Shown: piece after piece, positions 1-6,219 of the stretch
Numbering within the stretch: the stretch's first letter is position 1
Layout: each line of letters opens with the position of its first letter
DNA from: Thermocrinis sp.
Lineage (GTDB): Bacteria > Aquificota > Aquificia > Aquificales > Aquificaceae
DNA length: 6,233 nt
Assembly: GCA_022759285.1 (NCBI GenBank)
Contig: JAEMPM010000164.1
Location: 1 to 6,233, forward strand
Direction: 5' to 3'
Notes under the pieces: model-generated
What the model was told of the DNA's origin: nothing
Databases searched by the model: none
Seen by the model: only the letters and a program-made list of their open reading frames with translations
Position numbers and translations under genes: made by a program

Positions 1-953
1 CCAAAGTATAGCATGCATAGCCTTTCTACTCCCATCCCAAAAGCGAAACCTTGATAGAGTTCGGTATCTATATGGCAATTTTCAAGGACCTTTTGATGAA
101 CCATACCACAACCCATAACTTCCAGCCAACCGGTACCCTTGCAGACCCTACAACCCTCACCTCCACAAACCAAACAACCTATATCCACCTCTGCAGACGG
201 TTCTGTAAAGGGAAAGTAAGAAGCCCTGAACCTAACAGGCACGTCTTTTTCAAAGAATTCCTTCAAAAACACTTCTATTGTATACTTCATGTGTTTGAAG
301 CTTACCCCTTCATCCACCACCAAACCTTCCACCTGGTGGAAGACTGGCGAATGGGTTGGATCGTCATCCCTCCTATAAACCCTGCCTGGTGCGATCATAT
401 AGATGGGTGGCTTTTGGGAAAGCATAACCCTTATCTGAACGGGAGAGGTATGCGTTCTCAAGAGATAACCTTCTTTATTTACATAGAAGGTATCTTGCAT
501 ATCTCGGGCAGGATGGTCTTTTGGAATGTTCAAAAGATCAAAGTTATAACTTTCAAGCTCCACCTCCGGCCCTTCCTCCACCGAAAAACCCATACTCAAA
601 AAGATGCTTTCTATCCTTTCCAAGGTTTGACTTATGGGATGAAGGGCACCCACCCACTTAGGAAGACTAACTGTTAGCTCTTCCCATGCACCCGCAAGCT
701 CCCTTTCTAGCTCAATATTTTTTAGCCTCTCTTGAGCTTCTTTCAACAGGTTTTCCACAAACTCCTTAATTTGGTTTAACTTTGAACCGTACTCTCTCCT
801 CTGCTCGGGTGGAATGTTAGCAATATCCTTTATAGCTAATGTAATAAGACCCTTTTTACCCAGATATTTGGCTTTTACTTGCTGAAGTTCCTCCGTAGAT
901 TGAACCTTACTTATGTCCTCTTGAGCTTGCCTTTGGAGGTCCTCTAAGTTCAT
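1..953 (-). CDS. pheS: Phenylalanyl-tRNA synthetase alpha subunit PheS, C-terminus cut by the window edge
   Basis: The product is the catalytic alpha chain of the cytoplasmic alpha2beta2 enzyme that charges tRNA-Phe with phenylalanine using ATP. I read 317 uninterrupted codons on the minus strand from ATG at 953-951. Residues 1-85 are charged and helical, matching the N-terminal coiled-coil tRNA-binding arm. The class II aminoacyl-tRNA synthetase core follows: motif 1 around 105-123 (LHPISQTLERI), RTHTSPVQIR at 166-175, motif 2 around 190-210 (GRVYRRDDDPTHSPVFHQVEG split over this range) and motif 3 at 302-314 (GFAFGMGVERLCM). A CX2CX4CX2C cluster lies at C260, C263, C268 and C271. Family members are about 340 residues, so roughly 20 are missing off the left edge. 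The ATG overlaps the rplT stop in an ATGA and has no good Shine-Dalgarno sequence, so it is probably translated by coupling to rplT. pheT is not in the window. Confidence 0.97.
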   Translation of the reverse strand, partial: MNLEDLQRQAQEDISKVQSTEELQQVKAKYLGKKGLITLAIKDIANIPPEQRREYGSKLNQIKEFVENLLKEAQERLKNIELERELAGAWEELTVSLPKWVGALHPISQTLERIESIFLSMGFSVEEGPEVELESYNFDLLNIPKDHPARDMQDTFYVNKEGYLLRTHTSPVQIRVMLSQKPPIYMIAPGRVYRRDDDPTHSPVFHQVEGLVVDEGVSFKHMKYTIEVFLKEFFEKDVPVRFRASYFPFTEPSAEVDIGCLVCGGEGCRVCKGTGWLEVMGCGMVHQKVLENCHIDTELYQGFAFGMGVERLCMLYF

Positions 954-1306
954 CCTACAGCCAGGGCTTGCTTAGCCATCTCCACCACTTTGGCAAAACC
1001 TTCTGGATCTCTAACCGCCATCTCTGCCAACATTTTCCTGTTTAGGTTTAAGCCAGCCTTTTTTAAGCCGTGCATGAACCTGCTGTAGGAGAGCCCATAA
1101 GGTCGGACTCCTGCGTTGATCCTTGCAATCCAAAGTCTTCTAAACTCTCTTTTTCTCTGTCTTCTATCTCTGTATTGGTACTGCAGAGCTCTAAAAACAT
1201 ACTCCTTTGCCCTTCTGTAGCTAGTGTGCTTCTTACCCCTAAAGCCCTTGGCAAGCTTTAAGATCTTCTTCTTAAACTTTCTGGAAGAAGGACCCTTTAC
1301 TCTCAT
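950..1306 (-). CDS. rplT: Large ribosomal subunit protein bL20
   Basis: L20 is a highly basic protein that binds 23S rRNA early in assembly of the 50S subunit; in several bacteria it also represses its own operon. The 118-residue product matches the family length. It opens with MRVKGPSSRKFKKKILK, then has an Arg/Lys-rich helical N-terminal half (GFRGKKHTSYRRAKEYVFRA around 19-38; RDRRQRKREFRRLWIARINA around 44-63) and the compact C-terminal domain (SRFMHGLKKAGLNLNRKMLAEMA). The frame is open upstream to an ATG at 1420, adding 38 residues. I reject that start because AGGAGG sits 6 nt before the ATG at 1306 and because the family begins here. The gene is followed by pheS with a 4-base overlap. 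rpmI (L35) and infC, its usual upstream partners, are absent: the next gene upstream is divergent. Confidence 0.98.
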   Translation of the reverse strand: MRVKGPSSRKFKKKILKLAKGFRGKKHTSYRRAKEYVFRALQYQYRDRRQRKREFRRLWIARINAGVRPYGLSYSRFMHGLKKAGLNLNRKMLAEMAVRDPEGFAKVVEMAKQALAVG

Positions 1307-1311
1307 TGCGT

Positions 1312-1318
1312 TCCTCCT
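1312..1318 (-). promoter_or_regulatory. Ribosome binding site of rplT
   Basis: Read on the minus strand, the sequence is AGGAGGA, ending 5 nt before the ATG at 1306. It is the only strong Shine-Dalgarno sequence before any gene start in the window, and it decides the rplT start in favour of the 118-residue product over the longer open frame. Confidence 0.9.
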
Positions 1319-1334
1319 GAAAACTAGGGAGAAT

Positions 1335-1343
1335 ATTGTAGCA
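1335..1343 (-). promoter_or_regulatory. Probable rplT-pheS promoter, extended -10 element
   Basis: The minus strand reads TGCTACAAT, which is a TGn extension followed by a -10 hexamer matching TATAAT at five of six positions. A transcript would start near 1328 and give a leader of about 20 nt carrying the AGGAGG site. No good -35 hexamer lies 16-18 bp upstream (AAGCTT at 17 bp), but extended -10 promoters often do without one. A second AT-rich match, TATAAT on the minus strand at 1350-1355, is an alternative. This is a consensus match only. Confidence 0.45.
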
Positions 1344-1425
1344 TAAAAATTATAAATAAGCTTTTTAAACTTAAGCGGGTATTGCTTCTCATTCTTGTTC
1401 TCACGGTGTGTTAAACTCATTCTTT

Positions 1426-2001
1426 ATGAATAGGAACTTTAAGCCCGTTGCCTTTGGTCTGTTGGCTTTTCTTTTGATCCTTTTGCTTTATATATCCTTT
1501 ATGGATAAGAAGGAAGAAGAAAGAGGGCATTTGTCCTCGGTGATGGGGGAGAGCTTCAAAGGGAAAATCCCGGGCGAGGGAAACAAAAAACTTCTTGAGG
1601 AAGATACAAAAAAGCTCTCTGAGTTAAGTCTTTTAACCCTTGACGGTAAAGAGGTAAAGCTGTCTGATTACAAAGGAAAGGTTGTTTTGGTAAATTTTTG
1701 GGCTTCCTGGTGCCCTCCTTGCAAGGAGGAGATGCCCATCTTTGAAAAGATTTATCAGAAATACAGCGGCAAAAACTTTGTGATTCTTGCGGTGAACATG
1801 GATACATCCGAGGGAGCTTTGAAGGAATTTTTGGAGGAAAACCGCTATAGTTTTCCCATAGTTAGAATAAAGGGAGAGGCAGGGTTGAACATCTCCGGAC
1901 TTCCCACTTCATACTTGGTGGATAAAGACGGTTCCGTGAAGAAGATAAGGCTCGGGGTATACAGGGAGTTAGAAGAGGACCTCTCTAAGCTACTACAATG
2001 A
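1426..2001 (+). CDS. Membrane-anchored TlpA/ResA-type thiol-disulfide oxidoreductase
   Basis: This is a thioredoxin-fold protein of the TlpA/ResA/CcmG (DsbE) class. Such proteins reduce disulfides in extracytoplasmic proteins, often apocytochrome c before haem attachment. From the ATG at 1426 the product has 191 residues. A short basic N-terminus (MNRNFK) is followed by one hydrophobic segment at about 8-25, a signal anchor, then a charged linker to about residue 65. The redox domain contains VNFWASWCPPCKEEMP with active-site C96 and C99, and the cis-proline loop GLPTSYLVD with P160. Both redox cysteines and the cis-Pro are intact. A GTG at 1408 would add six residues; neither start has a Shine-Dalgarno sequence, and I prefer the ATG because it puts a basic residue just before the anchor. 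The stop overlaps the phosphatase start in an ATGA. The exact partner (cytochrome c maturation or general thiol reduction) cannot be told from this window. Confidence 0.9.
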   Translation: MNRNFKPVAFGLLAFLLILLLYISFMDKKEEERGHLSSVMGESFKGKIPGEGNKKLLEEDTKKLSELSLLTLDGKEVKLSDYKGKVVLVNFWASWCPPCKEEMPIFEKIYQKYSGKNFVILAVNMDTSEGALKEFLEENRYSFPIVRIKGEAGLNISGLPTSYLVDKDGSVKKIRLGVYRELEEDLSKLLQ

Positions 2002-2726
2002 AGGTTTGGTATTTTACTCATAAAGGAAAGGTAAGACAGAATAACGAAGATGCCCTGCTAGTGGGAAGAGAGGTAATAAGAAGGGAGGTTATGGATGCAC
2101 CCGCATTTAGAGAAATGGAAGGAAAGCTATTTGTGGTGGCAGATGGCTTAGGGGGGCATGCTAAGGGAGAGGTTGCTTCTTATGAGGTTTTGAGGGTTCT
2201 TTCTGAACTTGAGCCCTTTGATGAGAAAAGTTTAAACGATGCCCTTTGGAAGGCTAAAGAGAGTCTTTTGGATTATGTTAAGAAGGAACCTTCTGCCTTT
2301 GGGCTTGGTACTGCCCTTGCGGGTGTGATCCTAGGAGATAAAGACATTATCGTCTTTAATGTGGGAGACTGCAGGGTCTATTTAAAGAAAGATGGAGATT
2401 TTGTAAAGGTATCAAGGGATCATACTCTGGTGGAGGACCTGATCATTGCGGGAAAAATAAGCGAAGAGGATGCCAGGTTTCATCCACAAAAGCACATTTT
2501 AACTTCAGCCATACTTGGAGACTACTCAGGCTTTGAGCTTTACACAAAGAGAATTCCCAAAAAGGAAACAGCCCTGTTAATATGCTCAGACGGCTTTTGG
2601 GAGGAGTTCAGCAAAGAGGAGATGAGGTTTTTCGCAAGTCTCGAAGAGCCCGTTGATGCAATTTTTCAAGCCCTAAAGGAAAAGTCTCAGAGGGACAACG
2701 TCAGCTTTATATATCTAAAGCTCTAA
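1998..2726 (+). CDS. PP2C-family (PPM) serine/threonine protein phosphatase
   Basis: This is a cytoplasmic metal-dependent phosphatase of the bacterial Stp/PrpC/PstP type, which removes phosphate from Ser/Thr residues and commonly opposes Hanks-type kinases. The 242 residues match the size of a single-domain bacterial enzyme. Motifs occur in the expected order: R13 with NNED at 15-18, VADGLGGH at 47-54 (metal ligand D49), GLGTAL at 102-107, NVGDCRVY at 121-128 (D124), RDHTLVEDLI at 140-149, SDGFWEE at 197-203 (D198) and RDN at 232-234 (D233). All core metal-binding aspartates are present, so it should be active. There is no membrane segment or sensor domain. About 20 residues lie between the NNED strand and DGLGGH, including a charged stretch at 23-40. 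The ATG overlaps the thioredoxin stop as ATGA with no useful ribosome binding site, implying coupled translation. No partner kinase is in the window. The last 12 bases overlap the 3' end of dnaE. Confidence 0.94.
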   Translation: MKVWYFTHKGKVRQNNEDALLVGREVIRREVMDAPAFREMEGKLFVVADGLGGHAKGEVASYEVLRVLSELEPFDEKSLNDALWKAKESLLDYVKKEPSAFGLGTALAGVILGDKDIIVFNVGDCRVYLKKDGDFVKVSRDHTLVEDLIIAGKISEEDARFHPQKHILTSAILGDYSGFELYTKRIPKKETALLICSDGFWEEFSKEEMRFFASLEEPVDAIFQALKEKSQRDNVSFIYLKL

Positions 2727-2732
2727 GCTGAC
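2700..2732. repeat. Nested inverted repeat at the convergent gene junction, possible bidirectional terminator
   Basis: GTCAGCTT at 2700-2707 is exactly complementary to AAGCTGAC at 2725-2732 (8-bp stem, 17-nt loop). An overlapping alternative stem pairs AGCTTTA at 2703-2709 with TAAAGCT at 2716-2722 (7 bp, 6-nt loop). Both stop codons lie inside. Neither strand has a T-tract after the stem, so it is not a standard intrinsic terminator, and part of the symmetry may come from the codons of both C-termini. Confidence 0.4.
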
Positions 2733-5700
2733 CTCCACCGGCAAGTCCCGTAGGAGATTATACAGTTCTGTCTTTGGTTCTAACCTATACCTTGGGTCTG
2801 CTTGCATGAGCACACTTTTGCCATTTAATCTGCACTCTATTAAAAGCTCCGCTCCCTTTTCAGAAAGACACAGACTAACCGCCCTATAGAGGCTTTCTAA
2901 CTCTTTGTCCGTTAGCTCCCTTTGAATCTTTATACGCACGTACTTTATCTTATTCGAGAGAAACTCTTCTACGGAATAAATTTCCTTTGCAATGATCTTT
3001 AGGGTTTCTGTCTCTTGGTCTTCTACCAAAGTTCCATGTACCACCACAAGCTCATCATCCTTTAGCCTTTCTTTGTTTTCTTCGTAGATTTCAGGCCAAA
3101 GGACTACCTCACCAATGCCTGTTTTGTCAATGAGATTAAAAACCGCATACAAGCTTCCCTTTGAGTTTTTCTTCACCTTCAATTCCGATATCACGCCCGC
3201 AAAGGTATATTCGCCTTCCTCCAAGTCCTCTATATTTTCCAAAGGCATAACTTTTCCGCTAAGTAATTTCTCGTATGGATCCAGAGGATGCTGGGCAAGG
3301 TAAAAGCCAAGTACTTCTCTTTCATACTTAGATTGGTCTTCTTGTACCTTTTGACCTGTTTGAAAGAGCCCTCTTGTAGAATAGAGGCTGTCCTTTTCGG
3401 ATAGCTTAGAGAGCATTTCTGTTCTTGACATTCCAGTGAAGTCAAAAGCTCCTGCTTTTATTAGTGCTTCCAAGACCTTTTTATTCACCTTTACGCTTTT
3501 AACAAAGTCCGCAAGGCTCTTCCACTTACCATTTCTCTTTGATACTATAAGCCTGGCAGTTTCCTCTCCTACACCCTTTATCCTTGCCAAGCCGAACCTG
3601 ATCTTCTTCCTATCCTCTATGACAAAATCTGCGTCGCTTTTGTTTATATCTGGTGGTAGTATTTGTATTCCAAAGTTCGTTCTTGCATCGTTTATTATGT
3701 TTATAAACTTCCTGTCGGATTTTTCCATTGAGAACTTTACAGCAAAGAACTCCTCAGGATAGTACACCTTCATGTACGCGGTCCAGTAAGAAAGGTAGCC
3801 ATAGGCTACGGAGTGGGATTTGTTGAAAGAGTAGCTGGCAAATTTTTCTATGTCTTCCCAAAGCTCTACGATCTTTTTCTCTGGGTAGCCCCTTTCGACT
3901 GCACCTTTTATAAACTTTTCCCTCATCTCTTGCATAACTTCCTTTTTCTTCTTTCCTATGGCTTTACGCAATGTGTCTGCTTCACCCGGAGTAAAGCCTG
4001 CCAGTATTTGGGACGCCTTCATTATCTGCTCCTGATAGACCCAAACGCCGTAGGTTTCTTTTAGAACGGGCTCAAGTTCTGGGAATGGATACTCTATCGG
4101 CTCCCTCCCGTGCTTTCTGTTTATGTAACTGTCCACCAGACCGCTTTTGAGTGGTCCAGGTCTGTATAGAGCCAAAACTGCCACTATATCGTCAAAGTTG
4201 TCCGGCTCAAGCCTCTTTAATAGGTTTTTCATACCGCTACTTTCCAACTGAAAGACACCGGAGGTAAGTCCCTTCTTTAAAAGTTCATAGACCTTTGGAT
4301 CATCCAAGGGAAGTTTTAAAAACTCTATCTCCTTTCCGTGCCTTTGTGCTACCATCTGACGCATCTTCTCAAGCTCTGTGAGGGTCTTGAGACCCAAAAA
4401 GTCCATTTTTACGAGCCCAACCTCTTCGAGCTTTGCCATATCAAACTGGGTAGCTAGCTCTCCGTCATCATAGTAAAGGGGCACAAGCTCTTCCAAGGGA
4501 ACGGGAGATATAACCACGCCCGCTGCGTGGAGGGATGTATGCCTTGTTAAGCCTTCCAAACGTAACGCTATTTCCAAAAGCTTTTTGATCTCTGGGTTTT
4601 CTTGGGCGAGCTTTCTTAACTTCTTTGCATTGGTTTCAATATCGTTTCTGTGCTTTCCGTATTTTTCAAGGAGCTCCTCTATGGGTGTCAGTAGCATTTC
4701 CTCCAACGATAGCCAGGTGCCTTGCACATCCCCTGGGGGTATAAGCTTTGCCAATTTGTCCGCTTCTGAGTAGGGGAGTCCCAAAGCCCGGGCAGTGTCC
4801 CTCAAGGTTTGCTTTGCCTTCATCACGTTGTAGGTGATTATTTTTGCTGTGTTTTCCGCACCGTACTTTTCCCTTACATACTCCAATACCCTGTCCCTGT
4901 TTTCCATGCAAAAATCCACGTCTATGTCTGGCATGGATACCCTTTCGGGGTTTAAAAATCTCTCAAAGAGTAGTCCGTGCTTTATGGGGTCCACGTCAGT
5001 TATGCCAAGGGCAAAGGCAAGCAAAGAACCCGCCGCTGAACCTCTGCCCGGACCGACGGGAATTTTTTGTCCCTTAGCCCAGTTTATAAAGTCCTGCACA
5101 ATCAGGAAGTATCCCGCAAAGCCCATCTTTTCTACTACGCTGAGTTCATACTCAAGCCTGTCCCAGTATTCTTTGGAGTCTTTGACAAGCCCTTGCTCAA
5201 TCCTCTGTTTAAGCCCTTTTATGGCAAGCTCTTTCAATAGCTCCGCCTCTGAGGAGTTTTCAGAAAAGCTCGGGAGAAGATAACCTTTATTCTCAAGAAC
5301 CTCAAACCTGTCTTGGCACTTTTCCGCTACTTCCAAGGTGTTTAGCAAAGCCTTTTCCCATCCGTCAAACTTTCCTTTGAACCTCTCCCACATCTCCTGT
5401 GGGCTGGCAAAGTGCAAGTTTTCGTTAGCACATTTGAATTCGCTTTTTTGAAGCTCGTTCAGAGTTTTCTTCATCTGCACTGCCATAAGCACCTGATGGG
5501 CTATGCGGTCCTCCGGCAGTAGGTAGTGGGCATCTCCTGTAGCTACGAGTTTGACTCCCAACTTCTTGCCGATCTCCACCAGATGCCTGTTGGCAATTTC
5601 TTGCTCCGGAAGTGAGTTTACCTGAAGCTCAAGGTACAGATCTTCTCCGAATATATCCTTAAATTTCTTTACCCAATCCTCTGCCTTTTGAACTTCTCCT

Positions 5701-6164
5701 ATGCTGGCGTAATAAGTAGGCACACCTTTGATGCATGCGGTTAGGGCTATTAAGCCCTCCGAGTATTTTGAAAGGAGCTCGTAGTCTATTCTTGGTTTAT
5801 AGTAAAAGCCCTCCTTAAAGGCAAGGGAGGAGAGCTTGTACAGATTTTTTAGCCCCACGTCGTTTTTGGCAATCAGGATAAGGTGGTGGTTGTATCTATC
5901 GGTAATGTTGTCCTCTGAACCTTTGCCCTTTCTGTCAAAGCGAGAGCCTGTGGTAAAGTAAGCTTCCATACCCAGAAGGGGCTTTATGCCCTGTTCTTTC
6001 ATGTTCTTGTAAAAGTCCAAGATCCCAAATAGGTTTCCGTGGTCTGTGACGGCAACCGCTGAGTAGCCAAATTCTTTAGCCTTGCTTGCCAGGTCCTTTA
6101 TCTTTATAGCTCCGTCAAGGAGGGAGTATTGGGTGTGTAGGTGTAAATGCACAAAGTCCGTCAT
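2715..6164 (-). CDS. dnaE: DNA polymerase III alpha subunit (replicative DNA polymerase)
   Basis: DnaE is the C-family polymerase of the replication fork. The 1149 residues are full length for the family and contain no intein or frameshift. The PHP domain spans about 1-285, starting HLHLHT at 6-11, with candidate metal ligands H8, H10, D17, H42 (TDHGN), E67, H93 or H94, C144, D211 and H213. Then come the palm and fingers: GPGRGSAAGS at 371-380, catalytic D413 and D415 in PDIDVDF, the third aspartate D588 in KMDFLGLKTL, YRPGPLKSG at 667-675, and SFNKSHSVAYGYLSYWTA at 779-796. A helix-hairpin-helix lies near 856-876 (GLARIKGVGEETA), an OB fold near 985-1062, and the C-terminal tau-binding region near 1075-1149. 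Only ATG 6164 is a usable start: an in-frame TAA lies ten codons upstream with no other start codon between. It has no Shine-Dalgarno sequence. The sequence recalls Aquifex aeolicus DnaE. Confidence 0.99.
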   Translation of the reverse strand: MTDFVHLHLHTQYSLLDGAIKIKDLASKAKEFGYSAVAVTDHGNLFGILDFYKNMKEQGIKPLLGMEAYFTTGSRFDRKGKGSEDNITDRYNHHLILIAKNDVGLKNLYKLSSLAFKEGFYYKPRIDYELLSKYSEGLIALTACIKGVPTYYASIGEVQKAEDWVKKFKDIFGEDLYLELQVNSLPEQEIANRHLVEIGKKLGVKLVATGDAHYLLPEDRIAHQVLMAVQMKKTLNELQKSEFKCANENLHFASPQEMWERFKGKFDGWEKALLNTLEVAEKCQDRFEVLENKGYLLPSFSENSSEAELLKELAIKGLKQRIEQGLVKDSKEYWDRLEYELSVVEKMGFAGYFLIVQDFINWAKGQKIPVGPGRGSAAGSLLAFALGITDVDPIKHGLLFERFLNPERVSMPDIDVDFCMENRDRVLEYVREKYGAENTAKIITYNVMKAKQTLRDTARALGLPYSEADKLAKLIPPGDVQGTWLSLEEMLLTPIEELLEKYGKHRNDIETNAKKLRKLAQENPEIKKLLEIALRLEGLTRHTSLHAAGVVISPVPLEELVPLYYDDGELATQFDMAKLEEVGLVKMDFLGLKTLTELEKMRQMVAQRHGKEIEFLKLPLDDPKVYELLKKGLTSGVFQLESSGMKNLLKRLEPDNFDDIVAVLALYRPGPLKSGLVDSYINRKHGREPIEYPFPELEPVLKETYGVWVYQEQIMKASQILAGFTPGEADTLRKAIGKKKKEVMQEMREKFIKGAVERGYPEKKIVELWEDIEKFASYSFNKSHSVAYGYLSYWTAYMKVYYPEEFFAVKFSMEKSDRKFINIINDARTNFGIQILPPDINKSDADFVIEDRKKIRFGLARIKGVGEETARLIVSKRNGKWKSLADFVKSVKVNKKVLEALIKAGAFDFTGMSRTEMLSKLSEKDSLYSTRGLFQTGQKVQEDQSKYEREVLGFYLAQHPLDPYEKLLSGKVMPLENIEDLEEGEYTFAGVISELKVKKNSKGSLYAVFNLIDKTGIGEVVLWPEIYEENKERLKDDELVVVHGTLVEDQETETLKIIAKEIYSVEEFLSNKIKYVRIKIQRELTDKELESLYRAVSLCLSEKGAELLIECRLNGKSVLMQADPRYRLEPKTELYNLLRDLPVEVSLEL

Positions 6165-6175
6165 ATTTATATAGC

Positions 6176-6204
6176 ATAATCCAAAAGTGGTTTACTCCAG
6201 CCAA
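6176..6204 (-). promoter_or_regulatory. Candidate dnaE promoter
   Basis: On the minus strand TTGGCT (6199-6204) and GATTAT (6176-6181) are separated by 17 bp; each matches the sigma-70 consensus at four of six positions. An overlapping alternative is the extended -10 TGC plus TATATA just downstream, without a clear -35. Either would start transcription within a few bases of the dnaE ATG at 6164, giving a very short leader or none. This is a consensus match only. Confidence 0.3.
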
Positions 6205-6219
6205 AGCTCCAAATACAAT
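6191..6219 (+). promoter_or_regulatory. Candidate promoter for a divergent gene beyond the right edge
   Basis: On the plus strand TTTACT (6191-6196) and TACAAT (6214-6219) are separated by 17 bp, matching the sigma-70 consensus at four and five of six positions. It faces away from dnaE and would start transcription near or just past the right edge. It overlaps the candidate dnaE promoter, so the two could compete or share a regulator. No coding sequence for the presumed gene is visible. Confidence 0.4.

Larger units (their letters stand above)
1307..1425. other. Divergent intergenic region between rplT and the thioredoxin gene
   Basis: The 119 bp separate two divergent units. The left part holds the rplT ribosome binding site and the candidate extended -10. 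The middle (about 1343-1375) is very AT-rich and contains overlapping small palindromes (AAGCTT, TTTAAA, CTTAAG). I find no convincing promoter for the plus-strand gene and no Shine-Dalgarno sequence before its start. There is no trace of rpmI or of an obvious L20-binding leader structure, and the short predicted rplT leader leaves little room for one. Confidence 0.6.

Noticed and set aside
51..677. 208-codon open frame on the plus strand
   Set aside because: It lies entirely antisense to pheS, whose translation shows all class II synthetase motifs. The plus-strand product is His/Phe/Pro-rich and has no recognisable domain.
1307..1420. 38-residue N-terminal extension of L20 from ATG 1420
   Set aside because: The family begins at MRVKG, a strong AGGAGG precedes that ATG, and the extension covers the probable promoter.
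1732..2001. Internal translation start in the thioredoxin gene after AGGAGG at 1724-1729
   Set aside because: The spacing to the ATG is only 2 nt and the product would lack the CXXC motif. The purine run is explained by Lys-Glu-Glu codons.
2150..2156. Run of six G in the phosphatase gene as a frameshift or slippage site
   Set aside because: The frame continues through DGLGGH without a break, and no alternative frame of useful length follows.
3436..3762. 108-codon hydrophobic open frame on the plus strand
   Set aside because: It is the complement of Lys/Asp-rich dnaE codons, which read as Phe/Leu/Ser on the other strand. No start signal is seen.
4834..5283. 149-codon and overlapping 77-codon open frames on the plus strand
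   Set aside because: Both are antisense to the conserved catalytic part of dnaE, have no ribosome binding site and show only composition-driven Ser/Leu/Phe-rich sequence.
2715..6164. Intein or split-gene structure in dnaE
   Set aside because: The polymerase motifs follow one another at normal spacing and the total length is ordinary for the family.
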